A DNA stretch of 64,000 nt from Leptospiraceae bacterium (GCA_016711485.1 JADJSX010000025.1:62001-126000), one strand, 5' to 3'; positions 17,396-27,014 are shown, counted from the stretch's first letter. Numbers and translations: made by a program. The notes: generated by a model not told the origin, from the letters alone.

Positions 17396-20300
17396 ATGGC
17401 TGACGAAAATAAAGAGCTTAATAGAATATATTCTGAAATAAATTCTATAGAAAGCAAAATCGGAAATTTGCAGAGTGAATTAAATACTCTAAAAAATAAG
17501 TTAAATCTTTACGTAGAAAAGTCTGAAAAGAGAAATAAAGAAGAATATACGAATGACCCTATATTGGAAGAAGAATTAACTTCTCCGATAACTGGTACTT
17601 ATGACTCGATAACGAATGATGAACTAAATCCAAATGCGGCTACTGAAAATAAACCACAAGTTTCACCAAAAGAAAAATTACAAACAGCCGCTATTGTTCG
17701 ACCTAGTATGGTAATTAAACCAAATCCTAAAAAACAAGAATTCAATGCTCCAATTGAAAAACATAATACACTAGAAAATATTTCCTCTTCGCAACCCCCG
17801 CCGGATTTATTTGATGATATAAAGAATTGGTTTAAGGGAAAAATAGGAAACATCCCCATCGAAGAATTTTTAGGAGTGAACTTACTAAATAAAATTGGAC
17901 TCATACTTTTGGTTGTAGGTTTTAGTTTTTTTCTTAGACTCGCTTATGATTGGATTGGACCATTTACGAAGCTCGGGGGGATGTTCGTATTGTCGCTCGC
18001 AATTTTCTGGGGTGGCGATAAACTTTATAAAAATAAATCCTATTCCGTATTTGGTTTAGGGATGATAGCCGCTTCTTTTTCTTTATTTTATTTTACTGTC
18101 TATGCTTCTTATAATGTTGAAGCAACTAGGATTGTTAATACAGAAAGCGGGCTAATTGGTTTTATTCTCTTGTTTTTTGCATCAGGATTGATGATTGCAG
18201 CTAGTTTATGGTACAAAAAAGAAATACTTACTTCTTTTGCTTATTTCCTAGGTTTTATAACGATATCTATCAATGAAAATTCGGATTTTAATTATTTTTC
18301 GATGCTTAGTGTTTTATTCCTTTCGATTAGCTTAATCGGAATAATGACGGTTATGCGTTGGAAGTATTTAACTGGTGTTGGTATTTTTGCTTCTTATGCT
18401 AATTATTGGTTATATGCACAAGGACTTCCGCGAACGTCTGAGGGATATCTTCTTAAAGTTTCAGAATTTGGTCAAAATTACTTTTTAGAATCAATAATCT
18501 ACCTATTGCTTTTTTGGGTTATTTTCTTTGTATCTACCTTCACTATGAAAGTTGATAACAAAAAAGATGAGAAAATTGCATCAGCTATTAATATTGTAAA
18601 TGCATTTTCCTTTTTTACAATGTTTGTTTACGTAAACCCAGAACCTACAGAATGGGGAGCATTTGGACTTACTTTAGGAATGGGATTCGTTTATATGTTC
18701 GGCGCCCTTCTTGGCAGAAAAACAGGAAGAGATTTTCTTTGGAATTCTAGTCTGATTTTAGGGATATCACTTATTACCCTTTCGATACCAGTAAAATTTA
18801 GTGATTATGGAAATGTATTCGGATGGTTAATCGAAGGAAGTGCGTTAGTGCTTCTAGGATTTATGTATCGAGAAACATATTTAAAGAATCTTGGTTATTT
18901 CGTATTATTTATTAATTTGGGGAAATTTTATTCCCTTCCTTACGGAGATTTTTATTATTCAGCCACGTCACCATTTTTAATCTTTGATTTGAATCGAGGA
19001 ATGATTTATGGTTTGATGATAGTATGTTTTTATGGGTTAATTCCTATTATTCGAAAATATATTTCAGATTGGACAAGGTTAGATAAATTTGCCTATTCGA
19101 GTTTTGGGTTTTTAGGAAGTTTTACGGTACTTTTATTTTCTTTTTATTTGATCCAAAAACCATTTCAAGTTTACATCCTAATTCCTAGTGTAGGTTTATT
19201 ATTGATCTTAGGAATGTATTTGAAAAATCGAAATCTATATTATTCTTCCGTGGGTCTAACTCTTATTAGTCTTATATCTTCTGTTGGATTGATATTCCCA
19301 AATAAAACCGTATCTTATGAAATAAATCATATCATCTGTTCCATATTCATAATTTTTGCAAATGCGACCCAATACTATTTAGGAAAAGAAAATTTCCTTT
19401 TAAAACGATACAATAGAGTTTCTAATAAATCTAGAATTTCGCTTTCATTTAAAGATATTTTAATGAAGGGGGAAATATTTATTTGGGTTTCGAGTCTAAC
19501 TTTGGGTGGACTGATTTTAAACGGAACAAACCCTTATTTACATTCACTGTTTATTATTCTTGCGGCAATTTTTTGTTTTGCGGTACAAAAGAAATACAAT
19601 CAGGGTAATCGTGTTGGTATATTACTGTATGCCAGTAGTTTCTTCATCGGAATCTATAGATATAGTATATATAGTAAGGGAGCAGAACCAAAATGGAGTG
19701 AAGAAACTTGGTTTGCAATTGTAAACTTGTTTGTTTTTTGGATATCCGGATTTGGAGTGCTCTATCTCACTCATATAAAATTAGTAGTTAACGAATTTAA
19801 AAAAATAATTGGAATAATTTTAATTTCTGCAACTACAGTTTCAGCTATGTTACTTGGAAATATTTTGATTTCCGAACCGTATATTTTATCGTTTACGGCT
19901 ATTTATTCTTTGCTCCTAATTGTTTGTTACAAATGGATTCAGGATGAGTTTTGTATTTATAACGCTCTTGTGGTTAGTTATTTTACACTTCTATTTGGTT
20001 TAGGTGGGATGATGATTCGAAAAGAATCACCAGTCGAAATTTACGAATATATGAACTTAGTAACATATACAATTTCTTCTGTTTTGACAACTATTTTGTG
20101 TTTTAGGTTTACTGCTAATGTTGTCCCTAGAATTTTGTTTTACGGTCAAAGCCTATTATCTGGAATTTGTTTTGTCGTAATTGTTATCCCAAGTGAATAT
20201 CGTCCTATCGCTTTTTTGATTTTACATTTCGGCCATATTTATTTCCATATTAAAACGAATTCGAATAAATTTTATGAATACTCTTATTTGACCTTGGGCA

Positions 20301-21121
20301 TATCAGTATTATCCTTTTTATACCAGACAGAATTTTTAAGTGCAAAAATTCCAACTGATACAAAAAGTATTCTTTTATTTTCCGGTTACGCTGGAATTTT
20401 TTTATTACAAACTATTTTTGTATTCTATCGAATTACTGAAATCAGAGATAAGTATCTTTATTATATTTTAAACTTAATTATATTGTTTTGGACAATCAAT
20501 AGAAATCTATCTATTGAATATTCGGTATTTTTATTTTCCGCTTTCGCTTATGTAAATAGCTTTTTACTTTCCAGATTTAAAATTAAAGAATTGGAAAAAT
20601 TATATTACCTTCCAGTGTTATGGACAGTTTTTACTTTCTTAAATTTTCTTTCTCTAAATAAAAATAATCTACTAGAAGAGATGAATTATAAAAATTTCTT
20701 TATCGGCATATTTACATTATTCTTAGTTTTACGCGGCGTAAAAGACGTTGAAAAATTGAAAGTTTTAGAGACTCAAGAAAAATCAAATAAGTATAGTTTT
20801 GAAAAAATTATTACGTTAGTTTTATTTCTAGAATTTATTTTACTTACCATGACTGTTGTTGATATAAAATTCTGGAGTTTGATTTGGACTATAGAAGCAT
20901 TTGCTTTTATATCCTATGGAGTATTTAGAAATCAATCTTTGATACGATATGCGGGATTTGGACTAATCGGATTAGCTGTGATAAAATTAGGATTTTGGGA
21001 TTTACAAAACTTGAAGGAAAATGTTCGGGTATTAGTTCTAATTTCTATCGGAGCCTTATTTGTAATCGCCAGTTTTCTTTATGCAAAGTTTAAAGAGAAA
21101 TTATTTAAGAAAGAAGAATGA
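17396..21121 (+). CDS. DUF2339 giant polytopic membrane protein
   Basis: A 1241-residue protein. The first 50 residues are a heptad-like coiled coil (IYSEINSIESKIGNLQSEL), followed by a disordered linker to about 150 and then some 30 hydrophobic helices to the C-terminus. The entry to the membrane part, NLLNKIGLILLVVGFSFFLR and WIGPFTKLGG, matches the DUF2339 family as I know it. Function is unknown for the family; repeated helix pairs suggest a scaffold or transporter. It starts five bases after the sulfatase-like gene, so the PBP, sulfatase and DUF2339 genes form one operon. The C-terminus ends in a basic FKEKLFKKEE. Confidence 0.8.
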   Translation: MADENKELNRIYSEINSIESKIGNLQSELNTLKNKLNLYVEKSEKRNKEEYTNDPILEEELTSPITGTYDSITNDELNPNAATENKPQVSPKEKLQTAAIVRPSMVIKPNPKKQEFNAPIEKHNTLENISSSQPPPDLFDDIKNWFKGKIGNIPIEEFLGVNLLNKIGLILLVVGFSFFLRLAYDWIGPFTKLGGMFVLSLAIFWGGDKLYKNKSYSVFGLGMIAASFSLFYFTVYASYNVEATRIVNTESGLIGFILLFFASGLMIAASLWYKKEILTSFAYFLGFITISINENSDFNYFSMLSVLFLSISLIGIMTVMRWKYLTGVGIFASYANYWLYAQGLPRTSEGYLLKVSEFGQNYFLESIIYLLLFWVIFFVSTFTMKVDNKKDEKIASAINIVNAFSFFTMFVYVNPEPTEWGAFGLTLGMGFVYMFGALLGRKTGRDFLWNSSLILGISLITLSIPVKFSDYGNVFGWLIEGSALVLLGFMYRETYLKNLGYFVLFINLGKFYSLPYGDFYYSATSPFLIFDLNRGMIYGLMIVCFYGLIPIIRKYISDWTRLDKFAYSSFGFLGSFTVLLFSFYLIQKPFQVYILIPSVGLLLILGMYLKNRNLYYSSVGLTLISLISSVGLIFPNKTVSYEINHIICSIFIIFANATQYYLGKENFLLKRYNRVSNKSRISLSFKDILMKGEIFIWVSSLTLGGLILNGTNPYLHSLFIILAAIFCFAVQKKYNQGNRVGILLYASSFFIGIYRYSIYSKGAEPKWSEETWFAIVNLFVFWISGFGVLYLTHIKLVVNEFKKIIGIILISATTVSAMLLGNILISEPYILSFTAIYSLLLIVCYKWIQDEFCIYNALVVSYFTLLFGLGGMMIRKESPVEIYEYMNLVTYTISSVLTTILCFRFTANVVPRILFYGQSLLSGICFVVIVIPSEYRPIAFLILHFGHIYFHIKTNSNKFYEYSYLTLGISVLSFLYQTEFLSAKIPTDTKSILLFSGYAGIFLLQTIFVFYRITEIRDKYLYYILNLIILFWTINRNLSIEYSVFLFSAFAYVNSFLLSRFKIKELEKLYYLPVLWTVFTFLNFLSLNKNNLLEEMNYKNFFIGIFTLFLVLRGVKDVEKLKVLETQEKSNKYSFEKIITLVLFLEFILLTMTVVDIKFWSLIWTIEAFAFISYGVFRNQSLIRYAGFGLIGLAVIKLGFWDLQNLKENVRVLVLISIGALFVIASFLYAKFKEKLFKKEE

Positions 21122-21175
21122 TATTGAAAGAAACTTAGTTGCCCTTTTTCAATTGAAATACACAGTTGAAATAGG

Positions 21176-22207
21176 ATGAAATTCCATAAGTATAACACCG
21201 ATATTCCCGAAATCGAAGAAATAGGCAATGATATCTATAAAGTAGTACTACCTCAGCCTTTTTATGCGCCTAACAATATTTACATTCTAAATGGTAAAGA
21301 ACCTGCTATGATTGATTCTGGATTTATCTTGAATTTAGGATTACTTCAAAGAGCTATGAAGCGAATAAATCTTTCTCTCTCAAAAATCCAACATATTTTT
21401 TATACACATAATCATTTGGATCATATAAGTGCGAGTCTAACGCTTCGTGCGTATACAAACGCTAAACATTATGGAATGAATGGAATGGCAAAATTTGTGG
21501 GGAGTTTTCCTGTTCATAATGAATTTTTTCAGAGAACCATGAATCGTCTACTTTACAAGGCGATACCTCATCCTGAAAAACGAAAGAAAGAAATTAATCA
21601 ATCAGAAAAAGGGTATATGGAATTACTTGCCGCATTAAAAGGTTCCAAAAAAACTAATCCTATTCTAAAAATGGATGTTGAATTAGTGGAAGGGGACGTA
21701 ATTGATATCGGGGATCGGCTAATCGGTTTTATGCACACACCTGGGCATAACTTGTGGCACTTATCGCCTTATATTTTAGGGGAAGGAATTTATTTTACTG
21801 GAGATCTAGTATTACAAAACATTTCTTCTATTTATGCTGAATTTGATGGAAATTTGAGTCATTACCATAAATCTTTAGAGCGCCTTTTAAAAATTCCAAT
21901 TAAACGACTATTACCCGCTCATGGTCCAGAACCAGAGGATCCGAAAAGAGCTATCAAAATTTTAATTAAAACACTCAACTATCATGAGAGAGGTGTAATT
22001 CGAAGACTAAAAATCGGACCTCATGACTTACACGAGTTAGCCGTTGAAGCAATGGGCGAAAAAATTGCGGGTAGTCCTTATTATGTGGTAGCATTGGCAA
22101 TTATACACGCGATTATTTTAAAACTCATTTCTCAAAATCATGTGCATATCTTAGAGATTGATCCGCCTTATGAAAAGTATGAATGGATTGGAAGTTTGGA
22201 CGAATAA
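21176..22207 (+). CDS. Metallo-beta-lactamase-fold hydrolase
   Basis: A 343-residue MBL-fold enzyme. The first metal motif is YTHNHLDHISA (HxHxDH), followed by FMHTPGHN, the bridging Asp in YFTGDLV and the last His in LLPAHGPEP. The C-terminal part (GVIRRLKIGPHDLHELA) looks like the winged helix of the lactamase_B plus DUF-type hydrolases that includes LACTB2-like proteins. Substrate unknown: thioester, nucleic acid or lactone are all possible. The short gap after DUF2339 (54 bases) allows co-transcription. A hairpin at 22236-22269 closes the unit. Confidence 0.85.
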   Translation: MKFHKYNTDIPEIEEIGNDIYKVVLPQPFYAPNNIYILNGKEPAMIDSGFILNLGLLQRAMKRINLSLSKIQHIFYTHNHLDHISASLTLRAYTNAKHYGMNGMAKFVGSFPVHNEFFQRTMNRLLYKAIPHPEKRKKEINQSEKGYMELLAALKGSKKTNPILKMDVELVEGDVIDIGDRLIGFMHTPGHNLWHLSPYILGEGIYFTGDLVLQNISSIYAEFDGNLSHYHKSLERLLKIPIKRLLPAHGPEPEDPKRAIKILIKTLNYHERGVIRRLKIGPHDLHELAVEAMGEKIAGSPYYVVALAIIHAIILKLISQNHVHILEIDPPYEKYEWIGSLDE

Positions 22208-22235
22208 GCTGTATTGTTATTCAGTATCTTGAGCA

Positions 22236-22269
22236 GATTCACTCAGATAAAATTTCATCTTAGTGAATC
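22236..22269. terminator. Probable bidirectional terminator
   Basis: GATTCACT at 22236-22243 pairs with AGTGAATC at 22262-22269, and inside it AGAT pairs with ATCT. A T-rich run (CTTTTAGTTTTTTTAG) follows on the plus strand. It lies between the ends of two convergent genes (stops at 22207 and 22300), the expected place for a shared terminator. Confidence 0.65.
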
Positions 22270-22299
22270 CGCTTTTAGTTTTTTTAGTTCATTTCAATT

Positions 22300-23097
22300 T
22301 TATTCAAATACATGGAAATAACTAATTCTTGCTCCTCTATCCATAAGCCTTTCCTCCATTACCGGAAACTGTAAAGAGGCAGAAATAAATCCTCCTTTAT
22401 AGATTTGGTAACTGAATCCCGGATAAACATTCCAAAATTTGGAATTTGTATCGATTTGAGAATTGTAGGGTTTACGATATTCTGTTTCTGCGAATAAGCG
22501 GAAATTCTCTGTTAGCCCGTACGACAATGCAAGTCCTGCTTGATAATAGCGTCTGAATTGTTCCTGTGAATTTTCTTTGAAGGCTCTATTTGTTTCGGAT
22601 TGTAATTGAAAATCAAGAATGACTTCGAAGTCCCATAGTTTTAAGCCTAAGTTCAAGTTTGGACGAATTAAGTAAAGATCTGGTGCAACGCCTTCTCGTG
22701 CAAATTTTTTAGATTGTCTATCAAACCATCTGACACCTCCGCCCCAAACAAATGCTCCAGCAGAAAATTTGTGTTCACTTGCGAATTTTAATCCGAGATT
22801 TAACCTTCCTTGTTGGGTGAGTGTCGCTGCGTCTGATTTTTCCCAACGAGTTTTTGTAGTTCCTGCTTTGATAGAAAAGTATTCAAAGAATTTAAACTCT
22901 CCCTCAATAGCGCCCTGTAATTGTCTTTCGTAGATATTTTTTTCTCTGTCTTCTTCTCCTTGGCCATCGATGCGGATTTTTGTGTATACCGCTGCCGGTT
23001 CGACACGAAGAGGAATAGCAAAAGAACTTTTATCATTTCCATATAGATTGAAAGTAGCGGCTAATAATACTAATGCGAGGATGTTTTTATTTTTCAT
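22300..23097 (-). CDS. Predicted outer-membrane beta-barrel protein
   Basis: A 265-residue protein with a signal peptide (MKNKNILALVLLAATFNLYG) and then alternating amphipathic strands such as GEFKFFEYFSIKAG, RLNLGLKFASEHKF and YYQAGLALSYGLTENFRLFAE, ending in an aromatic residue pair near the C-terminus. This is typical of a small outer-membrane barrel. No named family is recognised. The start overlaps the end of the upstream SGNH lipoprotein gene by 11 bases, so the two are co-expressed and may act together at the outer membrane. An alternative frame inside (22800-23042) is a shadow. Confidence 0.75.
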   Translation of the reverse strand: MKNKNILALVLLAATFNLYGNDKSSFAIPLRVEPAAVYTKIRIDGQGEEDREKNIYERQLQGAIEGEFKFFEYFSIKAGTTKTRWEKSDAATLTQQGRLNLGLKFASEHKFSAGAFVWGGGVRWFDRQSKKFAREGVAPDLYLIRPNLNLGLKLWDFEVILDFQLQSETNRAFKENSQEQFRRYYQAGLALSYGLTENFRLFAETEYRKPYNSQIDTNSKFWNVYPGFSYQIYKGGFISASLQFPVMEERLMDRGARISYFHVFE

Positions 23098-23932
23098 AGT
23101 TTGTATATCCTTCTAAAATAGTTACATATTTTCTTGCTAACAAACTAAATCCTCCCGTGTTTGGGTGGATACAATCCCACATATTTCCAGCTTGAGAATA
23201 AAGAGGACCTCCTAGTGTCCCTCTTAAATCTATGTATCTAAGGTGTGGTTCTTGCGTAGTAATATCTCTAAGTAAATTATTATAATCATTCAGAGTATCC
23301 ACTGCTAAAGTGTTTATTTCTGTATCAGTGAATCCTGCATCGCGAAGTGTTGCTCTGCATCCTGTAGATCCAGTGGCACTTGGGACGTCAGGATTGGGAT
23401 AATCATAACCGTAAATAATCCAAGTAAGGGGAGCACCGCCATACTTTTGAATTTTATAAATATTTCCATTTCTTATCATGGCTAATAATGTGTTTCGCAC
23501 TCGATTGAATCTCTCTTGTTTTTCTGTCTCAAACCGACCAACGAAACTTGCTGGGTTTCCTTGAATATCATTTCCTCCAAGTGAGAGTAACATATATTTC
23601 ATGTCAGGACCCGCTTCATCAATTACCTTCATATACATTCCGGTATCGTATATAGTTTTCATTGTTTGTCCAGCAAGTGTAGAACCCACCATTTTGTATT
23701 GATAGTTCTTTTCGAGTTGGACACGTAGGCTTTCAATTAAGGGCAAAGAAAGTCCTAGGTCCGTCCAACTATCCCCGAGAATTCCAAACTTGACTCCCCT
23801 TTGTGAAGGGCAGACAGCTCCAATGTAACAAAGAAACTGAGATTGAAATTGTTCCGAATTCAGTTTTTTTTTTGTATCACATTTTATTAAATTTATACAA
23901 ATTAATCCTATTATTAAAAATCTTCTTATCAT
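23087..23932 (-). CDS. SGNH/GDSL-type hydrolase lipoprotein
   Basis: A 281-residue SGNH hydrolase. Block I is FGILGDSWTDLG with the nucleophile Ser, the Gly block is around VGSTLAGQ, block III is LSLGGNDIQGN, and block V is WDCIHPNTGGF with the Asp/His pair. The N-terminus MIRRFLIIGLICINLIKC is a lipoprotein signal with Cys18. Cysteines in FLCYIGAVCPSQ may form a disulphide. The family includes esterases, lipases and carbohydrate deacetylases; the substrate here is unknown. It overlaps the outer-membrane protein gene downstream, which suggests an envelope-lipid or polysaccharide task. Confidence 0.85.
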   Translation of the reverse strand: MIRRFLIIGLICINLIKCDTKKKLNSEQFQSQFLCYIGAVCPSQRGVKFGILGDSWTDLGLSLPLIESLRVQLEKNYQYKMVGSTLAGQTMKTIYDTGMYMKVIDEAGPDMKYMLLSLGGNDIQGNPASFVGRFETEKQERFNRVRNTLLAMIRNGNIYKIQKYGGAPLTWIIYGYDYPNPDVPSATGSTGCRATLRDAGFTDTEINTLAVDTLNDYNNLLRDITTQEPHLRYIDLRGTLGGPLYSQAGNMWDCIHPNTGGFSLLARKYVTILEGYTNYEK

Positions 23933-24179
23933 TACTCCAAAATAGAAAATAACTTTTCCTTTGTCGATAGTTAATTTTTTTATCTTCCAGCAGCTAGAAA
24001 CATTATGTCCTATATCTGTCGTAATACGTAAATTTTTGAAAAAAAAGTATCACTCAAAAGTTTCTGATTTGAAAAACTTTTATGAATAATAAAAAAGTGT
24101 ACTACTCATTATTTAATTTGTCCTTAGCTCTTTGATAATTGATTGTATGAGTGATGATAATATTTCGGAAGGTTTACAT

Positions 24180-24764
24180 ATGATGCATCAATTCAATTTA
24201 AATTTTGTTCAAGTTATCGATACGAAAGATGATTCTTATTTTTCAAAAACGGAAATTTTGGAAATCATCACTACTATAAAGGAAAATTATATTCACTTGA
24301 TATGGTTTAAACTGCTTTATTCTTTTGGAATGACCTTGTTTGAATTAGTAAATTTAAAAGTGAAAGACATCGATTTTGTATCTGCGAAAATCAACATTCA
24401 TTCGAGCAAAAAATTAATGTCTCGTTCGTTAGATATTCCAGAAGCGTTATTGCGGGAACTTCGCATTCAATGCGAAAGAAAATTTCCTGAATCGTATCTT
24501 TTTCATGGAAGAGGAGGAAAACTTCACACAAGAACCATTCAAAAGGCACTCGAAAAAGTAGAATCCAAATTGAATATTCAAATTACAATTTCTAAAATTA
24601 GAAAGAGCATTGCCGTTCATTTATTACAAAATGGTTGGGATTATCGTGCTATTGGGGAGTTTTTAGGTCACGCGCATTACCGAGCAACACGCAATTTATT
24701 GGGACCAAACTCAAAGAAATATAGAAAAAGTATCGCACCGTTAGATGAAATATTAAATCCCTAA
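24180..24764 (+). CDS. Tyrosine-recombinase-fold protein lacking catalytic residues
   Basis: A 194-residue protein matching the catalytic half of XerC/XerD-type recombinases. Structural landmarks are present: LLYSFGMTLFELVNLKVKDID, SKIRKSIAVHLLQNGWDYRAIGEFLGHA. The active site is not intact: the first Arg (GLR in the family) is Thr in GMTLFE, the box II HxxR-H reads SKIRK so both His are changed, and the Tyr nucleophile position (TRNLLGP) has no Tyr; only the LGH histidine and one Arg remain. I chose ATG 24180 because GGAAGG lies seven bases upstream; a TTG at 24132 would add 16 residues. It may bind DNA without cutting. No attachment sites or other mobile genes are seen beside it. Confidence 0.75.
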   Translation: MMHQFNLNFVQVIDTKDDSYFSKTEILEIITTIKENYIHLIWFKLLYSFGMTLFELVNLKVKDIDFVSAKINIHSSKKLMSRSLDIPEALLRELRIQCERKFPESYLFHGRGGKLHTRTIQKALEKVESKLNIQITISKIRKSIAVHLLQNGWDYRAIGEFLGHAHYRATRNLLGPNSKKYRKSIAPLDEILNP

Positions 24765-24920
24765 TAAAATTAGCAGTCTAGGAAAAAAACAGTTGTCAAA
24801 AACATCTTGACAATAAATTTATTGCAAAAAAACTAATGGACGAAGATTATTTTTTTTATATTGAACCATTGTTCTCAATGTCCTAGGTTCAATTTAGAAT
24901 GATTTGTTTAGGAGAATCCT

Positions 24921-25256
24921 TTGGATATCAAAACTCAAACTATTGGAAAGCATGTGGTGGTAAGGCTTGCGGGCAGATTGGATATTACTCAATCTGATGA
25001 AGTTGAATCTCATCTTGCTAAAGACGTTCTCTCAGGTGAAGGAGACATAATTATTCATTTAGGAGCCATTTCTTATATTTCTTCCTCTGGAATTAGAATA
25101 TTTGTTGGAATGGTTCGTGAACTCAACCGTCAAGGTAGAAAGCTGAAACTCTGTAATATTACTCCGCCCGTAAAAAAGGTTTTTGATGTTGTAGAACTTC
25201 TTGATCTTTTTGATGTATATGGAACCGAAGAGGAAGCTATCGCATCCCTTCCCTAA
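24921..25256 (+). CDS. STAS-domain anti-anti-sigma factor
   Basis: A 111-residue single STAS domain. The core IIIHLGAISYISSSGIRIFVGM is the classic phosphorylation-loop signature, with the target Ser in SSSG. The rest, VKKVFDVVELLDLFDVYGTEEEA, is the usual C-terminal helix pair. The start is TTG at 24921, preceded by GGAGAA six bases upstream. It belongs to the same partner-switching class as the protein at 12185-12517, from which it differs widely in sequence. No kinase or phosphatase partner is adjacent. A long-loop hairpin lies just behind the stop. Confidence 0.9.
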   Translation: MDIKTQTIGKHVVVRLAGRLDITQSDEVESHLAKDVLSGEGDIIIHLGAISYISSSGIRIFVGMVRELNRQGRKLKLCNITPPVKKVFDVVELLDLFDVYGTEEEAIASLP

Positions 25257-25264
25257 TTAACGCG

Positions 25265-25309
25265 AAAGTGCTTATTCTAGTTTATGAAACATAGGCACTT
25301 TTTTTTTCT
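25265..25309 (+). terminator. Terminator-like hairpin spanning the next gene's start codon
   Basis: AAAGTGC at 25265-25271 pairs with GCACTTT at 25295-25301, followed by a run of T. The loop holds the ATG (25284) of the glycosyltransferase gene, and the T-run encodes its Phe residues. It could end the STAS transcript or hide the start codon. The loop of 23 bases is long, so confidence is moderate. Confidence 0.45.
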
Positions 25310-26918
25310 TTCTCTTATCTTATTCTCTTTTTTTTCAATTTTATTTCACACAAATATTCCAGTAATTTGGCCTGACGAGGTTTTATTTTTTAATCCATCT
25401 TGGGAGTTGAGTCATAATGGAATTATGCGCACTTCTGTTTTGGATGGATTGATTCCTGGTATGGATACTCATACACTTTGGATGCCTCCTCTCTATATGA
25501 TTTCTCTTTCCTTGATATTCAAAATTTTTCCTTCTGAGTTGATCACGGCACGCCTTTTTAGTTCCTTCATTAGTCTCGGTTCAATTTATATAGTATATAG
25601 AATTTGTTTACGTTATCAATTTTCGTCTAAAAGAATTGCTGGAGTATTATTTTTATTAGCCACAGATTTTCTTTTTCTTAAATTTTCACATACCGCTAGA
25701 ATGGAAAGTCTCTGTCTATTTTTTGCACTTGGGGCTTTTTACTTTTTGGTTCGTGGGAGTGGTGTCGGTCGTGATAACCGTCGGGACTTGGGTAGGGACT
25801 TGATTAATCAAGTCCCTACGAAAGCCACGACGACTCTTACAACAAAAGATATCTTCCTTTCTGGTATCTGTCTGTCTCTCTCTTTTTTGTCGCATCCATT
25901 TGGCATTGTTCATTCAATCCCCGTTCTATTTTTGCTTTTTCAGAGAAATCAGTTAAATTTTAAGAATATAATGTTATATTCATTAGCTGGTATTATTCCA
26001 ATTTTGATTTGGGGAATTTATGTTTTTCCTAATTGGGATTTGTTTATTGTTCAGTTTGGTGCGCAGTTATCCAGAAAAAATGAACTTCTGGGGAAATTTA
26101 CATGGATTGATAAAGTGAAAATTATTTTTTCTGTTTATAAATTCCCCATGATAAAATTGGGATTATTTGTTTTGACTTTAATGATTGTGGCTTATTATTC
26201 CGTATTTAAGTATTTCAAAAAAGAACGCATAATAAATAGTTGGTACTTAAAAATTAGTGCTTCTACTGAGTCCTTTTTTTTGGTTTGGATTTTTACACTT
26301 TTGCTATTTTTATTATTATCGAGTGAGTCTTGGTATGTATTTCATATTGTGGTTCCGTTTACACTTCTGTTATCCTCAATTATAGAAACACAAAATAAAT
26401 TTGTTAAACAATTTTTTATTTTTAGTATTCTTTATAATTTAGTAGTGATTTTTTGGGTACCATTTAGTTTGTATTTTGTATATAAGTCTCCTGAAAAAAC
26501 AGAAGAATTTTTTCATTTGATTGAAAAAGAAATCGAGCAGAAAAATAATATATACCTTCAAATATTTCCTGATCCATATTTTTATTTTCGAAAGAAATTT
26601 CCGGATAAAAATTTCCATGAGTTTATTCCTGGAGAACTTTCTGCAATACAAAAAAAGAATCCAGATGAACCTGAAAAAATAGATTTATTAAACCGACTTG
26701 GCATAACAAAAGAAAATTATAAAATTGATGCTAATTTTTATAAAGAAACTATTCAAAAACAAGAAGTCTTTTTGTTTTATAATGAATCTTTGATGAATGA
26801 GTATATCCGCGACTATTTGCAAAAAAATGAGAGCCAATTTGATAAGAAAGTTATACAGGTAAACACACCTAAGGGTAGTGATTTGAAATTAGAAGCTATT
26901 CTCTATTCTAAAAAGTAA
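25284..26918 (+). CDS. GT39/ArnT-like polyprenyl-phosphate-sugar glycosyltransferase
   Basis: A 544-residue membrane protein with about ten helices. The first loop has the acidic pair in VIWPDEVLFF that family-39 transferases use, then MPPLYMISLSLIFKIF and ARLFSSFISLGSIYIVYRI, also typical. It would move a sugar from a lipid carrier to a substrate on the outer side of the inner membrane. Between two helices, around residues 157-188, lies an in-frame stretch RGSGVGRDNRRDLGRDLINQ that comes from a palindromic DNA insert (25762-25834) and has no counterpart in the family as far as I can tell. The C-terminal 90 residues are soluble. The gene is followed by mreB after 96 bases. Confidence 0.8.
   Translation: MKHRHFFFLSLILFSFFSILFHTNIPVIWPDEVLFFNPSWELSHNGIMRTSVLDGLIPGMDTHTLWMPPLYMISLSLIFKIFPSELITARLFSSFISLGSIYIVYRICLRYQFSSKRIAGVLFLLATDFLFLKFSHTARMESLCLFFALGAFYFLVRGSGVGRDNRRDLGRDLINQVPTKATTTLTTKDIFLSGICLSLSFLSHPFGIVHSIPVLFLLFQRNQLNFKNIMLYSLAGIIPILIWGIYVFPNWDLFIVQFGAQLSRKNELLGKFTWIDKVKIIFSVYKFPMIKLGLFVLTLMIVAYYSVFKYFKKERIINSWYLKISASTESFFLVWIFTLLLFLLLSSESWYVFHIVVPFTLLLSSIIETQNKFVKQFFIFSILYNLVVIFWVPFSLYFVYKSPEKTEEFFHLIEKEIEQKNNIYLQIFPDPYFYFRKKFPDKNFHEFIPGELSAIQKKNPDEPEKIDLLNRLGITKENYKIDANFYKETIQKQEVFLFYNESLMNEYIRDYLQKNESQFDKKVIQVNTPKGSDLKLEAILYSKK
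25762..25834. repeat. Palindromic repeat inserted in frame within a coding sequence
   Basis: The centre is a perfect 28-bp palindrome at 25792-25819: half-site GTAGGGACTTGATT, then its reverse complement. Further out, GTCGGTCGTG near 25764 pairs with CACGACGAC around 25826-25834 with one bulged base, so the whole unit folds into a long hairpin. It is translated on the plus strand as part of the glycosyltransferase and keeps the frame. Because of the symmetry, both strands encode RDLINQVPT. Confidence 0.75.
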
Positions 26919-27014
26919 AAAATCTTACCTTTTTTTTAACATAAATTAAAATTTGTAGTCAAAAACGTCTATTTCACAAATTTGTTATTTTAAGAGTACA
27001 CTTGGAGTAATGGA

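Noticed and set aside
22800..23042. 80-codon minus ORF within the outer-membrane protein gene
   Set aside because: Same strand, different frame, highly basic and repetitive composition; shadow of the longer gene.
24132..24179. Longer recombinase-like protein from TTG at 24132
   Set aside because: No Shine-Dalgarno sequence, while ATG 24180 has GGAAGG seven bases upstream.
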